In this document: one piece after another, positions 6,265-11,262 of the stretch
How positions within the stretch are numbered: position 1 is the first letter of the stretch
How the letters are laid out: every line of letters begins with the position of its first letter
Source: Deinococcus sp.
GTDB taxonomy: Bacteria; Deinococcota; Deinococci; Deinococcales; Deinococcaceae
NCBI GenBank assembly: GCA_018260275.1
Contig: JAGLBK010000078.1
Span: 1-11,262, forward strand
Length of the DNA: 11,262 nt
Reading direction: 5' to 3'
Program-made: the position numbers and the translations under genes
The notes under the pieces: model-generated
What the model saw: only the letters and a program-made list of their open reading frames with translations
What the model was told of the DNA's origin: nothing
Database searches by the model: none

Positions 6265-6326
6265 ACAGGTGAGGGAGGGGGAAGGGCCATGCGCTTTTTC
6301 CCCTAAAAAATGTTTCCCCCACCTGT
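6265..6326. repeat. Imperfect inverted repeat spanning the cas3 stop
   Basis: ACAGGTG (6265-6271) pairs with CACCTGT (6320-6326), and GGGGGAA (6277-6283) pairs with TTCCCCC (6314-6320), leaving a small bulge at 6272-6276. The same GGGGAA arm could instead pair with TTCCCC at 6298-6303, so two mutually exclusive stems are possible. The repeat covers the last codons of cas3 and the space after the convergent small gene. It may serve as a shared transcript-end structure, but it has no clear U-tract placement. Confidence 0.4.
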
Positions 6327-8606
6327 GATGTACACCAAGTCGGCGGGGTCCCGGTCTATCGGCAGACCGAGCAGCAGGTCATATTGGCCCACGGCTTCAA
6401 ACAGGTACACACCTTCTTCCAGTTGACGAATCACTGCCCCTTTTTCCAGTTGCCTGGCCTCGTGGGTGTAAATGTTGACGAGGTACGGCTGAAGCGCACG
6501 CCAGCTTTTACGGCTTGGGAAACGCTGCCATTGGTCAAGTGCTTTCAGGTAGTCGCTGTAGGGAACGATGATGCTCACGGTGTCGTTCCGAATCAGGCGG
6601 TAAGTTTCGGCTACTTTGCGAAAGTTCAGTTCGCGGCGCAGGGGTTGGACGCGGAGTTCATCAGGGAGAACGTCGCCGTAGAGGGCGGCAAAGTAACGGC
6701 GCAACATCTCTGTACCGTTCATGTCCTTATCAATGTCCTTGCTGGTTTCCAGCAGTGTGCGGGCCTTTTCAATTCCTTTCTGGTAAGGGCCTTTAGGAGC
6801 TTTGCCACTCATGGTCTGGAAAATGACCACCCGCCCATGCTCGTCACCGTTGCCATTACGGTTACAGCGCCCCGCCGCCTGCACAATGCGGTCAAGTGGA
6901 GCCAGAGCGCGATACACAACCGGGAAATCCAGGTCAACGCCAGCCTCTACCACCTGCGTACTCACGAGTCTGACGGATAATTTCTTGCCTTTCGCGTCTA
7001 GCCGCTTATTGATTTCGGCCAACACCTGCTTACGGTGAGCACCACACATCAGCGTACTGAGGTGATACAGGTGCTCGGCCCCTTGCGCCTGAAGCTCCCG
7101 AATTAGGGTTAGAGCGTCCTTCCGGGTATTCAGAATGGTCAGAGCTTGCGGCTCCGCTTTGATTTCGCTGGCGAGCCTTTCCCACGCAACAGGATTGGGA
7201 TAGTCGTCGTGCAAAGCATATTTTACCCGTGTCAGTTCCCGAAAATGCTCGGCATATTGCGGCACGATTTCGGTCTGCGGAATGTCTTTGAAGGCTTCCG
7301 TCATCTCGTCCGTTTCAAAGGCAGGCTGTGTGGCGGTGCAAAGAACAATGCTCACGCCGTAGTCGTCTACCAGTGTCCGCAGCACGTCCAATGTGGCCGC
7401 CCGCAGGTCTGGAGGCAGGGTCTGCACCTCGTCCAGTACAATGACGCTTCGGGCAATTCGGTGCAGTTTTCTGAGCTTACTGGTTTTACGGGCGAATAGA
7501 GATTCAAAAAGCTGTACGAAGGTGGTGCAGACGATGGGTACGTCCCAGTTTTCAGCGGCCAGTTGCAGGCGCAGAGCGGTGGCCTGCTTCAACTCGGCGT
7601 CTACTGCCTGCTGGTCAGGGGCGTTTTTGCGTGTGGCAGTCCCAACGTCGCTGTGATGCTCCAGCACGGCATCTTCACCCAGTACCTCGCGGTAGACTTT
7701 GGCGTTCTGGTCAATAATGCTCGTGAAAGGAATGGCAACAATTACTCGCCGTAGACCATTTTTTTGTGCGTGCTTGAGGGCAAATGCTAGTCCACTCAGG
7801 GTCTTTCCCCCGCCTGTTGGTACCGTGAGCCGGTAGACGCCAGGCTTACCTTCGGCAGCTTCCAGGCACTCAGCGTAAACTTCATCTCGTACCTTTTGAA
7901 CGTGCTGGGCGACTTCCTTCCCCTTCTTCTTTTGTTTTTCGAGCAGGCGGGTGCGCCCTTCCTCGAATCGTTGCCACAGCGTTGGAATATCCAGGTCATG
8001 TTCCCGTGCTTTCGGCAGCTTTTCACCGAAGTGCCTCTCGGTATCTAAAAAATCGGCGTCAACGAGAGCTGAAGTCACCATTCGGGTGAAAAACTCCTGC
8101 TGGTAAGGGTTCTCCGGCACTTTTTCCGGTTGCCCAGCAGGATGCAGTCCGAAAGTTTGGATGGCTTCCACCATGAGTTCCAGCCTGTCTGACCATTCCG
8201 GCTCAGTGAGTATTTTTTGCTCTCCCTCTCCTGCATCCTCTAGACCAGCATGATGGCCCAAAACTGGCAGAGTCAACGTGGCAATCTGTGGGTGCTGCCT
8301 TAGTCTGTCCTGGAGAAGCATTGCCCCCCAGATGGCGTGCGGCGGGCCTTTGCGTCCCAGTTCCTTTCCTTCTTCATCTGCCTTTTGCGCGTCGCGTAAA
8401 TATTGCTGAAACTCCGGGTTGTACTTGCCGAGGTCATGCCAGATACCCAGCAGGTAAGCCAGGTTTCCTGCACCGAAGACTTTTGCGTAGTCCTGTGCGC
8501 GTATGGCTGTGTCTAGCAGATGTTGCCGTAGTTCGTGCGGTTTGCCTCCGCTGCCGTCACTGGGCGTGTGTGCCCAGTAATCCCCTATCCATGTCAATTT
8601 GCTCAT
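6303..8606 (-). CDS. cas3: CRISPR-associated nuclease-helicase Cas3 (HD domain fused to SF2 helicase)
   Basis: 767-residue Cas3, the effector recruited by target-bound Cascade to nick and unwind DNA 3' to 5'. The N-terminal HD nuclease carries H29, H57-D58 (GIWHDLGKY), H90 (PPHAIWG) and H118-H119 (LGHHAGL). The helicase part has the Walker A PTGGGKT (263-269), a DEVQ box (392-395, a variant of DEAD/DEAH), CTATQP (423-428) and motif VI QAAGRCNRNG (576-585). Both halves look intact and the length is normal for I-C. The ATG overlaps the WYL-gene stop by 4 bp, and GGAGG (8617-8621) lies 10 nt upstream. A 364-bp gap with its own promoter candidate separates it from cas5c. Confidence 0.96.
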   Translation of the reverse strand: MSKLTWIGDYWAHTPSDGSGGKPHELRQHLLDTAIRAQDYAKVFGAGNLAYLLGIWHDLGKYNPEFQQYLRDAQKADEEGKELGRKGPPHAIWGAMLLQDRLRQHPQIATLTLPVLGHHAGLEDAGEGEQKILTEPEWSDRLELMVEAIQTFGLHPAGQPEKVPENPYQQEFFTRMVTSALVDADFLDTERHFGEKLPKAREHDLDIPTLWQRFEEGRTRLLEKQKKKGKEVAQHVQKVRDEVYAECLEAAEGKPGVYRLTVPTGGGKTLSGLAFALKHAQKNGLRRVIVAIPFTSIIDQNAKVYREVLGEDAVLEHHSDVGTATRKNAPDQQAVDAELKQATALRLQLAAENWDVPIVCTTFVQLFESLFARKTSKLRKLHRIARSVIVLDEVQTLPPDLRAATLDVLRTLVDDYGVSIVLCTATQPAFETDEMTEAFKDIPQTEIVPQYAEHFRELTRVKYALHDDYPNPVAWERLASEIKAEPQALTILNTRKDALTLIRELQAQGAEHLYHLSTLMCGAHRKQVLAEINKRLDAKGKKLSVRLVSTQVVEAGVDLDFPVVYRALAPLDRIVQAAGRCNRNGNGDEHGRVVIFQTMSGKAPKGPYQKGIEKARTLLETSKDIDKDMNGTEMLRRYFAALYGDVLPDELRVQPLRRELNFRKVAETYRLIRNDTVSIIVPYSDYLKALDQWQRFPSRKSWRALQPYLVNIYTHEARQLEKGAVIRQLEEGVYLFEAVGQYDLLLGLPIDRDPADLVYITGGGNIF

Positions 8607-9664
8607 GCCCTATCTTCCTCCCTTACTGCGACATCCACTGTCGCACTAGCCACCGCTTCCCGCAATTCTCCCAGCCAGTGCGCCCGAATCTCCGGGGGCG
8701 AGAGCACCTCCACCCGTGGCCCGAAACTGTAAATCCAGGCCAGCACTTCACGCGGCAGGCCGCTGGTATCCGGCGCGGCGTGGATGACGGCTTCCACCCG
8801 CCCGTCTAAAAGGGTCTGCACCTTCAGCAAGTGCGAGTAGCCGCCTTCTAGGATACGATAAGCAGCGTCTTTGCGAAAGCGCAGGTGAATAGGAATGCTG
8901 CCGCGCCCTTGTGTGCCGACGATGCCCAGGGCGGACTCAAGAAACTCGCGGGGGTCAAAGGTGTCGGGAATGGTGTAGGTTTCGCCTGTACGAACCTGTA
9001 GCCCTCGCATCCGCGACAGCTTGAAGGTGCGAACATCCTGATGAAAGGTGATTTCGCGGCCTATCAGGTACAGTTCCAGATTTTGCGGATGTAGTTCGAT
9101 CAGGTACGGCTCTACTACATTGGGCCGCCACGCCCCTCTGCCGCCCGGCTTCTGGTACTCGAAGGCCAGTGGATGAGCACCCAGCCAAGCGGCGGCAGCC
9201 TTTTCCAGGTTCTGCGCCTCACGTCCCCCTGTGCGCTTCCGACCAAGGTCAGCAAACCCGCGTTCCATGACGGGGCGGAGGTGGTCAGGCAGCCAGGAAG
9301 TGAGCTTGGCAAGGGCATCACGCTGATGCTGCGCCTCGCCGCCGGAGCGGTGGTAAATGGCCCGTGCCGCCGCATGGAGGGTCAGCGCCTCAGTAGGATG
9401 CAGGCTGTGGCGATGCGTAGCAATGCTGTACCGGGGCACACGGGTCTGGGTGGCCCTGAACTCCGGCTCTAGCACCGCCAGCTCGTTCAGATCCCGCTGT
9501 ATGGCCCGTTTGGCTGCTCTCCACTCTCTGGTGTCTGGGCTGATGCTCGGGTAGAGACTTAGTACCAGGTCGCGTACCGTGCGTTCCTTTTCACGCAGTA
9601 GGTCAGCAATTTGGAACAAGCGGTAGCTCTTCAGGGGTATATCCCGAGAATGTTGAGTGGCCAC
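8603..9664 (-). CDS. WYL-domain transcriptional regulator, first gene of the cas3 operon
   Basis: A regulator with an N-terminal winged HTH (SYRLFQIADLLREK onward, about residues 13-65) followed by a WYL domain. It has LELYLIGRE (196-204, in place of the WYL tripeptide) and RTFKLSRMRGLQV (212-224), then a C-terminal WCX-like extension (IHLRFRKDAAYRI; LSPPEIRAHWL near the end). WYL domains bind ligands or nucleic acids, and one (Sll7009 of Synechocystis) represses a CRISPR locus. The 4-bp overlap with cas3 implies co-transcription and a cas-related role. The start is uncertain. I use GTG 9664 (353 residues, AAGGTG 13 nt upstream). CTG 9634 and TTG 9619 are alternatives. The frame extends to a TTG at 9805, but those residues are not protein-like and cover a palindrome. 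Confidence 0.85.
   Translation of the reverse strand: MATQHSRDIPLKSYRLFQIADLLREKERTVRDLVLSLYPSISPDTREWRAAKRAIQRDLNELAVLEPEFRATQTRVPRYSIATHRHSLHPTEALTLHAAARAIYHRSGGEAQHQRDALAKLTSWLPDHLRPVMERGFADLGRKRTGGREAQNLEKAAAAWLGAHPLAFEYQKPGGRGAWRPNVVEPYLIELHPQNLELYLIGREITFHQDVRTFKLSRMRGLQVRTGETYTIPDTFDPREFLESALGIVGTQGRGSIPIHLRFRKDAAYRILEGGYSHLLKVQTLLDGRVEAVIHAAPDTSGLPREVLAWIYSFGPRVEVLSPPEIRAHWLGELREAVASATVDVAVREEDRA
9634..9645. promoter_or_regulatory. Second, imperfect operator-like dyad GGGGTATATCCC
   Basis: This site differs at one base from the core of the perfect palindrome at 9735-9748. It overlaps the possible CTG start at 9634 and lies within the first codons if GTG 9664 is used. Confidence 0.35.
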
Positions 9665-9734
9665 AGCTGTAGCTTGACACCTTGGATACGTGATATCGGA
9701 GTTGACCTGAATGAGAGCGCTCCACCTGACTACC

Positions 9735-9748
9735 TGGGGTATACCCCA
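9735..9748. promoter_or_regulatory. Perfect palindrome TGGGGTATACCCCA, candidate operator
   Basis: A 14-bp perfect palindrome lies upstream of the WYL gene. A near copy, GGGGTATATCCC (9634-9645, one mismatch in symmetry), lies 102 bp away centre to centre, at the likely start of the WYL coding region. Two related dyads bracketing the regulator's start suggest autoregulation. The binding protein is unknown. Confidence 0.5.
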
Positions 9749-9885
9749 AATGGACAAATAGGCGTTGCGATGAAATGCGGGTCTGAGTGTCCATTTAGAG
9801 TCCAATTCGTCTCACATTGACAGATGTCAAGGGAAGCCTAGACCTCAGATTGACATAACTCATCACTATTTTCGTTTTTTTCGTT

Positions 9886-9891
9886 TACAAT
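9886..9891 (+). promoter_or_regulatory. -10 box TACAAT for a leaderless antitoxin transcript
   Basis: TACAAT ends 6 nt before the ATG at 9898, and there is no ribosome-binding site. Transcription would therefore begin at or next to the ATG, giving a leaderless mRNA, a common arrangement in Deinococcus. No good -35 was seen at 16-18 bp. A TTGACA at 9850-9855 is too far away. Confidence 0.55.
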
Positions 9892-9897
9892 TTTGAT

Positions 9898-10287
9898 ATG
9901 ACGATGACTCATCAACTCACGACTGCTGAATTGCAACTGGCGCGTGCTGCCCTTGAGAAGCCAGACTCACTCAAACTCGCTGACCTACCCGCAGGTATCA
10001 GCCAGCTTCTGCGCGAAGCCCTGACAGAGATGGAACGTGGTCATGCCGTTCGTGTTCTACCTGTCGCTGCTGAACTCACCACCCAGGAAGCCGCCGACAT
10101 TCTTGGCGTTTCGCGTCCTACGATGGCTAGCCTGCTGGACAAAGGTCGCATTCCTTCCTGGAAGGTAGGGACACATCGGCGGGTGCGCTTGGAAGAAGTC
10201 ATAGCGTTTGCCCAGACCCAGGAGGGCAAAGCCAGGCATGCCCTGCAACAACTGGCTGACCTGGATCAGGAAATGGGACTGCTTTGA
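9898..10287 (+). CDS. Helix-turn-helix (excisionase-type) antitoxin
   Basis: 129-residue DNA-binding protein. Residues 59-104 form an excisionase/MerR-like winged helix: ELTTQEAADILGVSRPTMAS, then LLDKGRIPSWKVGTHRRVRL, then EEVIAF. The N-terminal half (10-50) is predicted helical and may dimerise. The tail after 105 (LQQLADLDQEMGLL) could bind the toxin. It is followed with a 4-bp overlap by a PIN-domain gene, the standard arrangement of antitoxin then toxin, and it probably represses its own promoter. It starts at an ATG without a ribosome site but with a -10 box 6 nt upstream. A second ATG two codons later (9904) is possible. The antitoxin role is inferred from domain and pairing. Confidence 0.85.
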   Translation: MTMTHQLTTAELQLARAALEKPDSLKLADLPAGISQLLREALTEMERGHAVRVLPVAAELTTQEAADILGVSRPTMASLLDKGRIPSWKVGTHRRVRLEEVIAFAQTQEGKARHALQQLADLDQEMGLL

Positions 10288-10826
10288 AAGCAGTCCTGGA
10301 CGCCAATGTCCTGTATCCCGCTACTCTCCGGAGCCTACTGGTTGACCTTGCCATTCTCGGCGCTTACGAAGCCCACTGGACAGAATTGATTCAGCAGGAA
10401 TGGCAGCGCAACCTACTGGTGAATCGCCCTTCTCTGAAGCCAGAAAATCTGCGAAAGGTGGAATTGCTGATGAACACGGCACTTCCGGGTGCTCTGATTA
10501 CGGGGCATGAACCACTGATGGCAGGCCTCAGCCTGCCAGACCCAGATGATGCCCATGTCGTAGTAGCGGCCCTTCAGGCGGGAGCAGATACCATTGTCAC
10601 GGCTAACCTGCGTGACTTTCCGAAGAAGATACTGTCAGGTTTTAGAATCACACCCCTGTCTGCTGATCAGTTCCTCATGGCACTACTGGCCCAGAATCCA
10701 GCAGTAGTTAAGGAGGCTCTGATGACTCAGCGTGACCGTTACAGGAATCCACCAGTGACCGTTGAAGACCTTCTTGACCAGCTTACCAGGCAGGGTGCAG
10801 CAAAATTCGCACGGCAGTTTCAGTAG
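10284..10826 (+). CDS. PIN-domain ribonuclease toxin (VapC-like)
   Basis: 180-residue PIN-domain protein, probably an RNase toxin neutralised by the preceding HTH protein. The TTG start (10284-10286) overlaps the antitoxin stop by 4 bp and gives MKAVLDANVLYPATLR, the usual start of this PIN subfamily. Candidate metal-binding acids are D6, E39 (IQQEWQRNL), D86/D88/D89 in PDPDDAHVV, and D111 in TANLRDFP. All expected positions are filled, so the enzyme looks active. The protein is longer than classical VapC (about 130 residues) because of a C-terminal helical tail (about 125-180), common in this group. Expression should be coupled to the antitoxin. The resolvase gene follows after 5 bp. Confidence 0.87.
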   Translation: MKAVLDANVLYPATLRSLLVDLAILGAYEAHWTELIQQEWQRNLLVNRPSLKPENLRKVELLMNTALPGALITGHEPLMAGLSLPDPDDAHVVVAALQAGADTIVTANLRDFPKKILSGFRITPLSADQFLMALLAQNPAVVKEALMTQRDRYRNPPVTVEDLLDQLTRQGAAKFARQFQ

Positions 10827-10831
10827 CAGTC

Positions 10832-11203
10832 ATGACTAGAGGGCAGCGAGTCGGCTATATCAGAGTCAGCACAACAGACCAGAACACCGCCCGTCAGTTG
10901 GACGGGATAGAGCTTGACCGGGTGTTTGAAGACAAGGCTTCGGGCAAGGATGCCAGGCGACCCCAGTTGCAGGAGCTGCTGGCCTACGTCCGCGAGGGCG
11001 ATACCGTTATCGTTCACTCGATGGACAGGCTGGCCCGCAACGTGGATGACCTGCGGCGCATCGTGACTGAGCTGTCGGGCCGAGGTGTACAGGTGGAATT
11101 CAGGCGCGAGGGCGTCATTTTCACGGGTGAGGATAACCCCATGAACACGCTGCTGCTGACCATGCTGGGCGCGGTGGCAGAATTTCTTAGAGCGTGTTTA
11201 TGA
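10832..11203 (+). pseudogene. Serine resolvase/invertase, truncated by an insertion sequence
   Basis: The N-terminal catalytic domain of a serine recombinase (Tn3-type resolvase family): GYIRVSTTDQNTARQLDG with the nucleophile S13 and R11, KASGKDARRPQ (35-45), then the SMDRLARN block (63-70) with D65, R66 and R69. Normal family sequence runs to GAVAEF (residues 113-118, ending near 11185). After this the expected E-helix and the C-terminal DNA-binding HTH are missing, and the frame stops at 11201-11203 inside foreign sequence. About 60-70 residues are lost, so the product should not bind its site properly. The ATG lies 5 bp after the toxin stop with no ribosome site, so it was probably the third gene of the toxin-antitoxin operon. 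Confidence 0.9.
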
Positions 11204-11262
11204 AGCCTCTCGAGCAGGTTCAAGGCGTCTGAGCATCAGCCGGATGTTGGCGATATAGCACC
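11190..11262 (-). mobile_element. End of an insertion sequence (IS5-like), continuing off the right edge
   Basis: Resolvase coding similarity stops at about 11185, and a new sequence begins near AGAGCGTGTTTATGAAG (from 11189). This has the look of a terminal inverted repeat. The left boundary is uncertain by a few bases: CTTAG (11186-11190) may contain the duplicated target. Only the transposase 3' end is visible. The family is suggested by the transposase C-terminus and the GAGCGTGTT-type end, and is not certain. Confidence 0.7.
11198..11262 (-). CDS. Transposase C-terminus (5' part outside the window)
   Basis: Twenty codons on the minus strand read CYIANIRLMLRRLEPAREAS and end in TAA at 11198-11200. 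The pattern of a short helix with I-R-L-x-L-R-R-L resembles the C-terminal end of DDE transposases of the IS5 group. The stop lies within the presumed terminal inverted repeat, which is common in compact IS elements. Too little is visible to name the element. Confidence 0.6.
   Translation of the reverse strand, partial: CYIANIRLMLRRLEPAREAS

Larger units (their letters stand above)
9665..9897. promoter_or_regulatory. Divergent control region between the WYL-cas3 operon and the toxin-antitoxin operon
   Basis: This 233-bp region has no convincing gene. It holds a perfect 14-bp palindrome (9735-9748), a perfect TTGACA-GA-TGTCAA inverted repeat (9817-9830), further TTGAC motifs at 9674, 9702 and 9850, and an A/T-rich stretch with two TTTTCG units (9869-9886) leading into the antitoxin ATG. 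It must contain the promoters for both directions. Operators for the WYL protein and the HTH antitoxin, or resolvase sites, are plausible but cannot be assigned from sequence alone. Confidence 0.7.

Noticed and set aside
8288..8809. Plus-strand frame of 173 codons over the cas3-WYL junction.
   Set aside because: It is antisense to two clear genes and cysteine/arginine-rich in a way typical of a shadow frame.
9674..9696. TTGACA at 9674 as a plus-strand -35 box.
   Set aside because: No -10 hexamer at 16-18 bp and no plus-strand gene nearby. Treated as part of the TTGAC motif cluster instead.
9735..9748. The GGGGTATACCCC palindrome as a metal-sensor (CsoR/RcnR-type) operator.
   Set aside because: Those sites have the order TACCCC-GGGGTA, whereas here the halves are inverted, and no such regulator gene is in view.
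9665..9805. Extension of the WYL protein to a TTG at 9805.
   Set aside because: No ribosome site, residues not protein-like, and the stretch contains a perfect palindrome. Regulatory DNA is more likely.

Overview
The window is dominated by a complete type I-C CRISPR-Cas locus, with a small mobile-element neighbourhood on its right side. The host is most likely a Deinococcus-like bacterium. This is an inference from the gene content, the moderately GC-rich sequence, the strong AAGGAGG ribosome sites, and a leaderless antitoxin gene whose -10 box sits just upstream of its ATG, a gene style common in Deinococcus. No rRNA, tRNA or taxonomic marker is present, so the genus is not proven.

Layout, left to right. 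Positions 1-113 are the leader-proximal end of a CRISPR array that runs off the left edge: two identical 37-bp repeats around one 35-bp spacer. Positions 114-288 are the presumed leader. All cas genes lie on the minus strand and point toward the array. In order of transcription they are a WYL-domain regulator (from about 9664), cas3 (8606-6303), then a gap holding a small two-helix membrane-protein gene on the plus strand (6034-6246), and cas5c (5938-5213), cas8c (5220-3256, with an internal cas11c start at 3684), cas7 (3259-2354), cas4 (2223-1609), cas1 (1607-579) and cas2 (582-289). A promoter-like sequence at 5960-5987 suggests that the Cascade/adaptation genes are transcribed separately from WYL-cas3. 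A tandem pair of perfect 36-bp hairpin repeats (2242-2350) separates the interference genes from the adaptation genes.

How the genes fit together. Cas4-Cas1-Cas2 capture and trim new spacers at the leader end. Cas5c cleaves the pre-crRNA at the base of the repeat hairpin, leaving an 11-nt 5' handle. Cas5c, Cas7, Cas8c and Cas11c form Cascade, which recruits the HD nuclease/helicase Cas3. The WYL protein overlaps cas3 by 4 bp and is the obvious candidate regulator of cas3 and possibly of the locus.

Right side. A 233-bp intergenic region with palindromes and repeated TTGAC motifs separates the WYL gene from a plus-strand operon: an excisionase-type HTH antitoxin (9898-10287), a PIN-domain toxin (10284-10826) and a serine resolvase (10832 onward). 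The resolvase loses its normal reading at about 11185, where an insertion sequence begins. The last codons of that element's transposase, on the minus strand, reach the window edge. The antitoxin-toxin-resolvase order recalls Tn3-family recombination modules, so this side looks like a degraded mobile segment next to the CRISPR locus.
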